The translations under genes were made by a program, and so were the position numbers. DNA of 64,000 nucleotides. Origin: JBBROS01 sp963752225 (GTDB lineage Bacteria; Pseudomonadota; Alphaproteobacteria; Acetobacterales; Acetobacteraceae). The notes beneath the pieces are model-generated. The model worked only from the letters and a program-made list of their open reading frames with translations, was not told where the DNA came from and ran no database searches. The stretch covers positions 1,860,001 to 1,924,000 of the forward strand of contig CAVVXS010000007.1 in the NCBI GenBank assembly GCA_963752225.1, in the 5' to 3' direction. Positions 54,243 to 62,429 of the stretch are shown here, in pieces. Within the stretch, counting starts at the first letter, position 1. Each line of letters begins with the position of its first letter.

Positions 54243-55096
54243 TCCGGCTGCTGGAGGTCCTGCTGCACGCCGCCGTCCTGGCGGCCGCCGCGCCGGTCCT
54301 CGACGGCCTGGTGCGCCGGGCCACCGCTCGGTGGCGTGGCGGGGCGTTGCCGCCGTTGCTGCAGCCCGTGCACGACCTGCTGCGGCTTCGGCGCAAGCCC
54401 GGCCTCGTCCCGCACGGCGCGTCGGCGGTGTTCGCCGGCGCGCCCGCCCTGTCGTTCGGCGCTGCGGCGACCGCGGCGCTGGCCACGCCGAGCTTTGCGG
54501 CCGACACCCCGATCTTTGGCGGCACCGACCTTCTCGTCGTGGCCGGCCTGCTGGCCTTGTCGCGCGCCGCGCCGGCGCTCGCGGCGTGCGAGACCGGCTC
54601 CGTCCGCGACGCCTTCGAAGGCAGCCGGGTCGTGACGTCCCGTCTGGCCGCGGCGCCGGTGCTGCTGCTGGCCGCACTGGTCGTGGCCGTGCTGACCGGA
54701 GGTACCGAACCCGGCGCCGGCCCGCTGCGCGAGGGCGGGGTCGCGCCCGCCATTCCCGGCCTGCTCGCGGGGCTTGCGCTGCTGGGCTGGGCAGCCGCCG
54801 ACCGGCCGGCGCCGGCGATCTTCTCGGGCCGCCACCTGGCGCTGTCCGACGCCGCATTTCAGCTGCGCCGGGTCGCCGCCTTGTCGCTGGCAGCGACGGC
54901 CGGCCTGCCGTTCGGGATGGCGGGGTCCGGGGCGGGGCCCGACGCCTGGTTGGTGGGCGCGTGCTGCTGGGCGTTGAAACTCGGCGTGCTGGGCCTGCTC
55001 GCGGCCGCGGCCGGCACCCACGCGGCCGTGTTGCCCGCCGCCGCCCTGCTGGCGCTGATCGGCGCTGTCGTCGTCGGCGTGCAAGGCCGCGCGTGA
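54239..55096 (+). CDS. HycD/HyfC/NuoH-like membrane subunit
   Basis: A 285-residue membrane protein of the respiratory complex I subunit 1 family. The segment PPLLQPVHDLLRLRRKPGLVP (cytoplasmic loop after helix 1) and SGRHLALSDAAFQLRRVAAL resemble HycD/HyfC. LSRAAPALAACETGSVRDAFEGSR marks the conserved acidic loop. In relatives this subunit anchors the large and small peripheral subunits and starts the proton path. The GTG start overlaps the upstream gene, and the stop overlaps the next GTG. Confidence 0.75.
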   Translation: MIRLLEVLLHAAVLAAAAPVLDGLVRRATARWRGGALPPLLQPVHDLLRLRRKPGLVPHGASAVFAGAPALSFGAAATAALATPSFAADTPIFGGTDLLVVAGLLALSRAAPALAACETGSVRDAFEGSRVVTSRLAAAPVLLLAALVVAVLTGGTEPGAGPLREGGVAPAIPGLLAGLALLGWAAADRPAPAIFSGRHLALSDAAFQLRRVAALSLAATAGLPFGMAGSGAGPDAWLVGACCWALKLGVLGLLAAAAGTHAAVLPAAALLALIGAVVVGVQGRA

Positions 55097-56505
55097 GCGC
55101 CGCCGGGCTGATCCGTGCCGGGATCCCGGCCGATTGCCGGCCCTACCCCCGCCGCGTGCTGTCGCCGACTGCCTGGAGCGACATGGCGCGGGCGCTGCCG
55201 TCCGATCCGACGCTGCACTTCGTCGCACTCTGGGCCGACGCGACCGACGTGCACGCCTTGTTCGAAGCCGACACCCCGGTGATTGCCTCGGCCGCGGTCG
55301 AGGCCGGGCTGTATGCCGCGCTGTCGCCCGCCCGCCCTGGCGCCGCACTCTTCGAACGGGCGGTCGCGGATTTGTGGGGTCATCGCGCTGCCGACGCGGT
55401 GGACGTGCGGCCCTGGCTCGACCACGGCACCTGGCCGACGCTGCGCCCGCTGTCCGAGCGTCCGGTCCCGAATCCGGCCGCCGGCGCGGCCGCCGAGCCG
55501 CCCGACATGCTGGAGTTCCCCGGCGACCCGATCCCGTTCGGCCCGCTGCCGCCCACCCCGGGTGGCCCGGCCTATTGGCGGGCGACGCTGGCCGGCGGCG
55601 CCGTGGCCGGGCTCGAGGCGCGGCTCGGCTGGGGGCACCGCGGCATCCAGGGCCTGATCCGCGGCCGGACGCCCGCGGCTGCGGCGCCCTTGGTGGCCCG
55701 CATCGACGGCGCCGCCACAATCGCCCATGCCCTCGCCTTCGCCCACGCCACCGAGGCGGCCTGCGGAGCGGAGCCGCTGCCGGCTGCCGAAGCGCTGCGG
55801 TCGTTGATGCTCATGCTCGAGCGGATCGCCGTGCGCCTGCACGACGTTGGCGCCACCGCCGCTTCGTTGGGCGCGCCTCCGCGTGCGGCGGCGGAGGCGC
55901 GGGATGCGTTGCTCGCGGCCTGTGCCGACGCGTTCGGGCACCGGCTGATGTTCGACGCCGTGTGTCCCGGCGGCGTCAGGGCCGAGCCGGCCACGGCCGC
56001 CCTCGCGGCACTCGACGCGGCCCTGGCCGGCGTGCCGCCGCTGCGCCGGGGCTGGCCGGCGCTCGGCGCGCTGCGGATCGAAGCTGCACTCGCGTTCGGC
56101 GTGCCGGGGCCGGTCGGGCGCTCCGCCGGACGTCCCGACCCCGCCGAGCCCGGCGCCGTGCTGCGGACCGAAGGCGACCTGGCGGCGCGCATGGCCTTGA
56201 TCACCGAGGGCGTCGAGGCGGATGTGGATGCGGCGCGCACGGCGCTCGCCAACCTGCCGGTCGGCCCCGTGTCCGCTCCGCTGCCGCTTCGCGCCGGTGA
56301 AGGATTGGCCGTCGCCGAGGGCCCGCTCGGCCCGGTCTGGCATTGGGCGCGCTTGGCGGGGGGCCTCGTGCGGGCGTGGTTTGCCGCTGCGCCGGACGGG
56401 CTGCTGCTGCCGGCGCTGGAGCGGGCGGCGGTGGGCGTCGGCGTCGACGACCTTGCGGCGCACCTCGCATCGTTCGGGTTCCGCCCGGCGGGGACGGAGC
56501 TGTGA
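55093..56505 (+). CDS. HycE/HyfG-like large subunit lacking nickel-site cysteines
   Basis: A 470-residue protein with an N-terminal NuoC-like domain (to ~125; PARPGAALFERAVADLWGH, RPWLDHGTW) and a NuoD/hydrogenase-large domain. LEARLGWGHRGIQGLIRG fits the family block before the active site. Where hydrogenases have RxCGxC it reads RIDGAATIAHALAFAHATEA, and the C-terminal DPCxxC is absent (the protein ends FGFRPAGTEL). No Ni-Fe centre can form, so it is not a hydrogenase. It could be a quinone- or other-acceptor module as in complex I. GTG start, overlapping both neighbours. Confidence 0.78.
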   Translation: MSAAGLIRAGIPADCRPYPRRVLSPTAWSDMARALPSDPTLHFVALWADATDVHALFEADTPVIASAAVEAGLYAALSPARPGAALFERAVADLWGHRAADAVDVRPWLDHGTWPTLRPLSERPVPNPAAGAAAEPPDMLEFPGDPIPFGPLPPTPGGPAYWRATLAGGAVAGLEARLGWGHRGIQGLIRGRTPAAAAPLVARIDGAATIAHALAFAHATEAACGAEPLPAAEALRSLMLMLERIAVRLHDVGATAASLGAPPRAAAEARDALLAACADAFGHRLMFDAVCPGGVRAEPATAALAALDAALAGVPPLRRGWPALGALRIEAALAFGVPGPVGRSAGRPDPAEPGAVLRTEGDLAARMALITEGVEADVDAARTALANLPVGPVSAPLPLRAGEGLAVAEGPLGPVWHWARLAGGLVRAWFAAAPDGLLLPALERAAVGVGVDDLAAHLASFGFRPAGTEL

Positions 56506-56975
56506 CGCAGCCGGGCATAGACGACGACGCCGTCGGACACCTCGCCGCCCGGATCGATGCAGACCAGCTCGTTCGGCTCGGGCGCAGCCTGGCCGTGTAT
56601 CCGGCCGCCGCCGGCGATTGCGGCGGTTGCGCGCTGGAATGGGCCATGCTGCGCCGTGCCGCCGCCGGGCTCGAGCGGTATGGCGTGTCGGTCCGGGACA
56701 CGCCGGTCGGGGCGGACGTGCTGCTGCTGTCCGGGGTCGTGACCCGCAGCCTGGTTGCCCCGGTGCAGCGCGCCTTGCTGGTGATGGCGGAGCCGCGCTG
56801 GGTGATCGCGGTGGGCGCCTGCGCCATCGATGGCGGGCTGTTCGCCGGCAGCCCGGCCGTGGCGGGTGGCGCCGCGGCGGCGGTGCCGGTCGACCTCGTC
56901 ATCCCCGGCTGCCCGCCAACGCCGGCCGCCATGCTGGCCGGATTGCGCGCCCTGATCGCCGCCAACGCGGCGTAG
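56502..56975 (+). CDS. HycG/NuoB-like 4Fe-4S small subunit
   Basis: A 157-residue protein of the complex I 20-kDa/hydrogenase-small family. Ligands for the N2-type 4Fe-4S cluster are visible: GDCGGCALEW, then VGACAIDGGLF and IPGCPPTPAAML. The order C-x2-C ... C ... C matches HycG and NuoB. Only this redox centre remains in the four-gene module. GTG overlaps the large-subunit stop. It ends 10 bp from the convergent bluB. Confidence 0.82.
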   Translation: MTQPGIDDDAVGHLAARIDADQLVRLGRSLAVYPAAAGDCGGCALEWAMLRRAAAGLERYGVSVRDTPVGADVLLLSGVVTRSLVAPVQRALLVMAEPRWVIAVGACAIDGGLFAGSPAVAGGAAAAVPVDLVIPGCPPTPAAMLAGLRALIAANAA

Positions 56976-56985
56976 CATCGCCCGA

Positions 56986-57618
56986 TTACCGCCGCAGCAG
57001 GGCGACGGGTTGCCGTTGCGCCCAACCCTCGCCTTCCAGCTCCGGCCGCTCGCTGTCCTGGGCCGGCCAGCCAAGGCAGAGATAGGCCACCAGCCGCCAG
57101 GACTCCGGAAGATCGAGCGCAAGCAGGGCTGCCGCCGGGTCGAGGATCGACACCCAGCCGAGCCCGATACCCTCGGCGCGGGCGGCCAGCCAGAGCGTGT
57201 GGATCGCGAGCACGGCGGAATAGCCGACCGTTTCCCCCTGCGTTGCCCGCCCCAACCCGCCGCCTTGGGCCGGATCGGGATCGATGCACACGGCAAGGTG
57301 CGCCGGCGCTTCGTCGAGCCCGGCCAGTTTTAAGCGGGCATAGAGGCCGGCCCGCTCGTCCGGTTGCGCGGCGAGCGCGGCCGCGTTGGCGGCAACGAAG
57401 TTGGCCCGGATGGCGGTGCGGCGGGACGGGTCATCGACGGTGACGAAGCGCCATGGCTGGCTCAGGCCGACGGAGGGCGCGCCGTTAGCGACGCACAGCA
57501 GCCGGTCCAGCATTCCGTCCGGCAACGGATCCGGCCGGAAACGGCGCACGTCGCGGCGCCATTGGAACAGCAGGTCGAGCTGCTGGCAAAACCCGGTATC
57601 GAACCGGGGCGGCTTCAT
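56986..57618 (-). CDS. bluB: 5,6-dimethylbenzimidazole synthase BluB
   Basis: A 210-residue flavin-destroying enzyme of the nitroreductase fold that turns FMNH2 and oxygen into dimethylbenzimidazole, the lower ligand of cobalamin. BluB marks are FQWRRDVRRFRPDPLPD, the FMN-site block GAPSVGLSQPWRFVTVDD, TVGYSAVLAIHTLWLAARAEGIGLGWVSIL in its parts, and LCLGWP near the end. It lies 27 kb from the main cob cluster. ATG overlaps the stop of the phosphatase gene by four bases, so the two are translated together. Confidence 0.93.
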   Translation of the reverse strand: MKPPRFDTGFCQQLDLLFQWRRDVRRFRPDPLPDGMLDRLLCVANGAPSVGLSQPWRFVTVDDPSRRTAIRANFVAANAAALAAQPDERAGLYARLKLAGLDEAPAHLAVCIDPDPAQGGGLGRATQGETVGYSAVLAIHTLWLAARAEGIGLGWVSILDPAAALLALDLPESWRLVAYLCLGWPAQDSERPELEGEGWAQRQPVALLRR

Positions 57619-58274
57619 TCGCGCCGCAGCACGCGGTCGGTCACGAAGCTCGCAAGCCCGTTGGCGACGAAGTCACGCTTCAGCGCCGCCTCGTCGTACT
57701 CGTCGCGCACCCAGTCGAGGAACGGCAACCGGCCCTCGCCCTCGGCGGCATAGCGGCGAAAGAACGCGTCCAGGATGCCGGTACGGGCCTGCTTCCAATG
57801 TCCGAAACGCCACGACAATTGCCGCGACGCCTCGGCCGCACTGCCGCCTTCGAACAGGATCGCGAGCCCGCTTGCCAGCCCGGCGCGGTCGGCGCCCGAC
57901 TTGCAATGCATCAGCGCCGGGCCTTCGAGGCTGCGGAAGATCTCGTGGAAGCGCAGGATGCGGTCGCGATGCGGCGCGCCGCGGCTTTCGAATGCCATAT
58001 CGATGTGCCGCAAGCCGAGCCGCGCCGCCGCGTCGCGCGACAACGCGTCCGAGCCGCAATGCCGCCGCCCGCGCAGGTTGATCAGCGTGGTGAGGCCGAG
58101 CCGCCGTTTGGCCGCGGCAAGCTGCCCCGGCGTCGGATGGTTGCTGCGGTAGAGCCGGCCGGGGATGACTTCGGCCATGTTGGTCCAGACCAAGCGGAAG
58201 ACGGCATGGTCGACGAACAGGCTGTCGGCCCAAGCCGAGTGCCGTCCGGAGGCGAGGGTGCCGTGGAATGCCAT
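57615..58274 (-). CDS. Dual-specificity/tyrosine-type phosphatase
   Basis: A 219-residue cysteine phosphatase with the CX5R signature HCKSGADRAG (~126-135). VIPGRLYRSNHPTPGQL and TLINLRGRR are typical of bacterial DSP-like phosphatases, often linked with envelope or small-molecule phosphates. The start taken is ATG 58274, 4 bp after the DUF29 stop; TTG 58292 would overlap that gene. It overlaps bluB by four bases. A role in cobalamin phosphate removal is possible but unproven. Confidence 0.8.
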   Translation of the reverse strand: MAFHGTLASGRHSAWADSLFVDHAVFRLVWTNMAEVIPGRLYRSNHPTPGQLAAAKRRLGLTTLINLRGRRHCGSDALSRDAAARLGLRHIDMAFESRGAPHRDRILRFHEIFRSLEGPALMHCKSGADRAGLASGLAILFEGGSAAEASRQLSWRFGHWKQARTGILDAFFRRYAAEGEGRLPFLDWVRDEYDEAALKRDFVANGLASFVTDRVLRRE

Positions 58275-58278
58275 GGCG

Positions 58279-58722
58279 CTAAGGGCCGTCAACCTTCAAG
58301 GCTTCGTCGAGCGTCCAGGGTGAGACGGCGGGGAAAGTAGCGAGCGGCAAACCGATCTCGGCAGCCGCGGCTCGGCGCGCGCGATCGTACGCCGGCTGGA
58401 ACTGCTCCAGTGCCTTACAGCGGAGGGTCGCGCTGTCGCTCAGGATGTCGCCGAGTTCGTATTGTTGGAAGAGCACGGTGGCCGCCCAAGATCGCGTCGC
58501 CATCTCCGGCTGGAACCGAGCCGTCAGCAGGTGCTGCAGCAGCACCGCCATCCGCGACCGCACTTCGCGCTCCTCAGAACGACCCCTGCTCTCGAGATAC
58601 GTGCTCAGATGGGCGGCATCGATGTCGCCGAGCCGGCCGGCCGCGAGAGCCTCGGCCTGCTGCCAAAGCCACTCGTGCTCGTCCACGTCGTAGAGGGCGG
58701 CGGGTTCGACCTGGGTGTCCAT
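58279..58722 (-). CDS. DUF29 family protein
   Basis: A 147-residue helical protein. The segments HEWLWQQAEALAAGRLGDID, YLESRGRSEEREVRSRMAVLLQHLL and SPWTLDEAL near the C-terminus are standard for DUF29, a family common in alphaproteobacteria and cyanobacteria without known activity. It is the first gene of a three-gene group with the phosphatase and bluB. DUF29 genes often move and occur in many copies, so linkage to bluB may be accidental. Confidence 0.85.
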   Translation of the reverse strand: MDTQVEPAALYDVDEHEWLWQQAEALAAGRLGDIDAAHLSTYLESRGRSEEREVRSRMAVLLQHLLTARFQPEMATRSWAATVLFQQYELGDILSDSATLRCKALEQFQPAYDRARRAAAAEIGLPLATFPAVSPWTLDEALKVDGP

Positions 58723-58773
58723 TACGCGACTATAACGCAGCGGTCGGTCGATGACGACATCCGCCGCCGCCCC

Positions 58774-59556
58774 TCACCCCTTGCGGTCAACCAGCAGCTG
58801 CTTGATCTCGCCGATCGCCTGCGCCGGGTTGAGGCCCTTGGGGCAGGTCTGGGTGCAGTTCATGATGGTGTGGCAGCGATACAGCTTGTACGGGTCCTCC
58901 AACGCATCGAGCCGGTCGCCAGTCGCCTCGTCGCGGCTATCAGCGATCCAACGGTAGGCTTGCAGCAAGGTGGCCGGACCCAGATAGCGATCGCCGTTCC
59001 ACCAATAGGACGGGCAGGACGTAGTGCAGCAGAAGCACAGGATGCATTCCCACAGCCCGTCGATCTTGGCCCGCTCCTCCTTGCTCTGCAGCCGCTCGGC
59101 ATCCGGCGGCGGCAACGTGTCGGCCTTGAGCCACGGCTCGACGCTGCGCAGCTGCCCGTAGGCTTGGCTCAGGTCGGGCACCAGATCCTTCACCACCGCC
59201 ATGTGCGGCAGCGGGTAGATGCGCACGTCGCCCTGCACTTCGTCGTGCGCCTTCAGGCAGGCGAGGGTGTTCCCGCCGTCGATGTTCATCGAGCATGAGC
59301 CGCAAATCCCCTCGCGGCAGGAGCGGCGGAACGTCAGGGTCGGGTCGACCTCGTTCTTGATGTAGATCAGCGCGTCGAGCACCATCGGCCCGACCCGGTC
59401 CATGTCCAGCTCGTACTTGTCGACGCGCGGATTCTGCCCGTCATCGGGATTCCAGCGATAGATGCTGAAAGTCTTGGTTCGGGTCGCCCCTTCGGCCGCC
59501 TTGAAAGTGGTGCCGGTGCCGATGCGGCTGTTCTTGGGAAGTTGGAAGGTCGCCAT
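58774..59556 (-). CDS. sdhB: Succinate dehydrogenase iron-sulfur subunit
   Basis: A 260-residue subunit carrying three clusters. The 2Fe-2S ligands lie in RSCREGICGSCSMNIDG, and the 4Fe-4S and 3Fe-4S ligands in CILCFCCTTSCPSYWW and CHTIMNCTQTCPKGLNP. It passes electrons from SdhA to ubiquinone at SdhCD. It is the last gene of sdhCDAB, 8 bp after sdhA. Length and cysteine spacing are typical. Confidence 0.97.
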   Translation of the reverse strand: MATFQLPKNSRIGTGTTFKAAEGATRTKTFSIYRWNPDDGQNPRVDKYELDMDRVGPMVLDALIYIKNEVDPTLTFRRSCREGICGSCSMNIDGGNTLACLKAHDEVQGDVRIYPLPHMAVVKDLVPDLSQAYGQLRSVEPWLKADTLPPPDAERLQSKEERAKIDGLWECILCFCCTTSCPSYWWNGDRYLGPATLLQAYRWIADSRDEATGDRLDALEDPYKLYRCHTIMNCTQTCPKGLNPAQAIGEIKQLLVDRKG

Positions 59557-59564
59557 CTTGGTTC

Positions 59565-61376
59565 CTAATAGACCCGCTTCTTCGGCGGGAAGACGCTGAC
59601 TTCGTTGGTCAGCGTCTGCATCTTCACTTCGCGGTAGCCCATGTCGACGTTGCCGTCGGCGTCGATGCGGGCCAGCGTGTGCTTCATCCAGTTCTGGTCG
59701 TCGCGATCGGGGAAGTCGTCATGCGCATGGGCGCCGCGGCTTTCCTGCCGGTTCTCGGCCGAGACCATGGTGGTCATGGCGTTGCCCATCAGGTTGTCGA
59801 ACTCGAGCGCCTCGACGAGGTCACTGTTCCAGATCAGCGAGCGGTCGGTGACCTGCATGTCGTCGAGCCCGGTCCAGAGCCGCTTCATCTTGCCGACGCC
59901 CTCGCTCAGGCTGGCGCTGTTGCGATACACCGCCGCGTGCTGCTGCATCACCTTCTGCAACTCGAGCCGCATCGTGCTGACCCGGGTGCCGCCGCTCGCG
60001 TGCCGGGTCGCGTCGAAGCGGTCGAGCGAACTCTCACCCGCCCGGGCCGGCAGCGGCGCCTGGCTCGCGCCGGGCTTGATGATCTCGGCGGCACGGTGCG
60101 CGGCGGCGCGGCCGAAGACCACGAGGTCCAGCAGCGAGTTGGTGCCGAGCCGGTTGGCGCCGTGCACCGAAACGCAAGCCGCCTCGCCCACCGCCATCAG
60201 CCCGGGCACCACCGCGTCCGGATCGCGCGCGGTCGGCCGCAGCACCTCGGTGCGGTAGTTGGTCGGCACACCGCCCATGTTGTAGTGCACCGTCGGCAGC
60301 ACCGGGATCGGCTCCTTGGTGACGTCCACGCCCGCGAACACCTTGGCCGTCTCGCTGATGCCCGGCAGCCGCTCGTGCAGCAACTCGGCGCCCAAATGCT
60401 CCAGGTGCAGGTAGATGTGGTCCTTGTTCGGCCCCACTCCGCGCCCGCCGTTGATTTCGAGCGTCATGCTGCGGCTGACCACGTCGCGGCTGGCAAGGTC
60501 CTTCGCGGTCGGCGCGTAGCGCTCCATGAAGCGCTCACCTTCGGAGTTGGTGAGGTAGCCGCCCTCCCCGCGCGAGCCCTCGGTGATCAGACAGCCGGAA
60601 CCGTAGATGCCGGTCGGGTGGAACTGCACGAACTCCATATCCTGCATCGGGATGCCGGCGCGCATCGCCATGCCGTTGCCGTCGCCGGTGCAGGTGTGCG
60701 CCGACGTGCAGGAGAAGTAGGCGCGGCCATAGCCGCCGGTCGCGAGCACCACGGATTGCGCCCGGAAGCGGTGCATCGACCCGTCCTCGAGCGACCAGGC
60801 CATCACGCCGCGGCAGGCGCCTTCCTCGTCCATGATCAGGTCGAGCGCGATGAATTCGATGAAGAACTCGACCTCGTGCTTCAGGCTCTGCTGATAAAGC
60901 GTGTGCAGGATGGCGTGGCCCGTGCGGTCGGCGGCGGCGCAGGCGCGCATCGCCGGAGACTTGCCGTATTCCTTCATGTGGCCGCCGAACGGGCGCTGGT
61001 AGATGCGGCCGTCCTCGGTGCGGCTGAACGGCACGCCGTAATGCTCGAGCTCGTAGACCGCCGGGATCGCTTCCCGGCACATATACTCGATCGCGTCCTG
61101 GTCGCCGAGCCAGTCCGACCCCTTGACGGTGTCGTACATGTGCCAGCGCCAATCGTCTTCGCCCATATTGCCGAGTGCGGCGCCGATGCCGCCCTGGGCG
61201 GCGACCGTGTGGCTGCGGGTCGGGAACACCTTCGTCAGGCAGGCGGTGCGCAAGCCCGCGGCGCCCATGCCGAGCGTCGCCCGCAACCCGGCGCCGCCCG
61301 CACCCACGACCACCACATCGTAGGTGTGGTCCATCACGTTGTAAGCGCCGTTCGACGGCTTGGAGATCGCGTTCAT
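59565..61376 (-). CDS. sdhA: Succinate dehydrogenase flavoprotein subunit
   Basis: A 603-residue FAD protein oxidising succinate. It shows VVVVGAGGAGLRATLG, the FAD-linking histidine in FPTRSHTVAAQGGIGAALGN, the catalytic region GSRGEGGYLTNSEGERFMERY and HYNMGGVPTNY, and a late HAHDDFPDRDDQNWMKHTL. A small hairpin (GGCCT / AGGCC, ~61396-61409) lies in the 37-bp gap after sdhD. It might adjust sdhA output relative to the membrane subunits; this is inference. Confidence 0.97.
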   Translation of the reverse strand: MNAISKPSNGAYNVMDHTYDVVVVGAGGAGLRATLGMGAAGLRTACLTKVFPTRSHTVAAQGGIGAALGNMGEDDWRWHMYDTVKGSDWLGDQDAIEYMCREAIPAVYELEHYGVPFSRTEDGRIYQRPFGGHMKEYGKSPAMRACAAADRTGHAILHTLYQQSLKHEVEFFIEFIALDLIMDEEGACRGVMAWSLEDGSMHRFRAQSVVLATGGYGRAYFSCTSAHTCTGDGNGMAMRAGIPMQDMEFVQFHPTGIYGSGCLITEGSRGEGGYLTNSEGERFMERYAPTAKDLASRDVVSRSMTLEINGGRGVGPNKDHIYLHLEHLGAELLHERLPGISETAKVFAGVDVTKEPIPVLPTVHYNMGGVPTNYRTEVLRPTARDPDAVVPGLMAVGEAACVSVHGANRLGTNSLLDLVVFGRAAAHRAAEIIKPGASQAPLPARAGESSLDRFDATRHASGGTRVSTMRLELQKVMQQHAAVYRNSASLSEGVGKMKRLWTGLDDMQVTDRSLIWNSDLVEALEFDNLMGNAMTTMVSAENRQESRGAHAHDDFPDRDDQNWMKHTLARIDADGNVDMGYREVKMQTLTNEVSVFPPKKRVY

Positions 61377-61413
61377 AACAGTCCTCGGAAAGTCGGGCCT
61401 CGAGAGGCCGGGT

Positions 61414-61812
61414 CTAGTAGAGGGCCAGCTTCAGCACCGCGACGGCAGCCAGCAAGCCCAGCAATCCGCATATGGCCTTGGTGGCCAGGATCCCAATGTT
61501 CATCGCCCACTTGGCGTCCACGTAATCCTCGAGCACGACCTGGATGCCGAGCTGCATGTGGTAGAACGTCATCACCACCAGCGCGAGCAGCAGCGCCGTG
61601 TTCCACGGGTGCCCGGCCCAGGTCGCGACCGTTTCCTGCTGCGCGCCCACCAGCCGCACCATGCTGAAGATGAACCACAGCGTCAGCGGGATCAGCGCCA
61701 TCGCCGTCACCCGTTCCGCATACCAGTGATGCACGCCCGCCTTGGCGCTGCCGCTGCCGCGCACCCGGCCGAGCTGGCTGCGGCGAACCTGGATCGTGAT
61801 CGGTTCCTGCAT
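61414..61812 (-). CDS. sdhD: Succinate dehydrogenase membrane anchor subunit SdhD
   Basis: A 132-residue subunit with three membrane spans. GSAKAGVHHWYAERVTAMALIPL is the usual entry, and FYHMQLGIQVVLEDYV carries the histidine and Asp-Tyr pair near the quinone and heme. It lies 3 bp after sdhC and upstream of sdhA. Together with SdhC it binds heme b and ubiquinone. Confidence 0.94.
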   Translation of the reverse strand: MQEPITIQVRRSQLGRVRGSGSAKAGVHHWYAERVTAMALIPLTLWFIFSMVRLVGAQQETVATWAGHPWNTALLLALVVMTFYHMQLGIQVVLEDYVDAKWAMNIGILATKAICGLLGLLAAVAVLKLALY

Positions 61813-61815
61813 GGC

Positions 61816-62253
61816 TCAGCTCCGCAGCACGATCAGCCCGACGACCCACACCAGCACCGTCGCGACCACGGTGGCGATGATCGCCGCCCAACCGCTCATG
61901 TGGGTGCGGTCGAGGCCGTAGCCGTAACCCATGTCCCAGGCGAGGTGCCGTAGACCGCCGAACAAGTGGTAGAACAGCGCCGCCGTCCAGCCGAACAGCA
62001 TGAACAGCCCAACCGGCGTACCCAGGAACCATTGCACCCGGTCGAACGCCTGCGGCCCGGCGGCGGCGGCCATCAGCCACCACACCATCATGACGGCGCC
62101 GGCCGACGTCGCGAGCCCGGTCGCCCGGTTCATGATCGACAGGATCGACGTCAGCTCCGGCCGGTATACCTGCAGGTGCGGCGAAAGGGGGCGGCGGACG
62201 AGCTGGCCGTCGCTGCGATACGCCACCATCAGGGCGTCACGGACGTCTTTCAT
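61816..62253 (-). CDS. sdhC: Succinate dehydrogenase cytochrome b556 subunit SdhC
   Basis: A 145-residue subunit with three spans. RPLSPHLQVYRPELTSILSI is the family N-terminal block, and YHLFGGLRHLAWDMGYG carries the heme ligand histidine. The usual S-x-x-H-R quinone-site motif reads SIMNRATG here, with Asn in place of His. The start is ATG 62253; ATG 62229 is an alternative. It is the first gene of sdhCDAB, and the 176-bp gap to the divergent VOC gene holds the promoter. Confidence 0.93.
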   Translation of the reverse strand: MKDVRDALMVAYRSDGQLVRRPLSPHLQVYRPELTSILSIMNRATGLATSAGAVMMVWWLMAAAAGPQAFDRVQWFLGTPVGLFMLFGWTAALFYHLFGGLRHLAWDMGYGYGLDRTHMSGWAAIIATVVATVLVWVVGLIVLRS

Positions 62254-62429
62254 TCGGTTGGTCGAACTCCGAGGAGGCAGTGGGGTGTTCGTAATCAGCA
62301 ACGTGGGCAGGGTCAACGAGACTGCAACCGCACTGCACAACGCCGCTCACAACCGCGCTGGCATAATCGGCCCGAACCCGCTTAGGTCTTGCGGCATCGA
62401 TTGACCGCCTTGTCCACGAAAGCCGCCGC

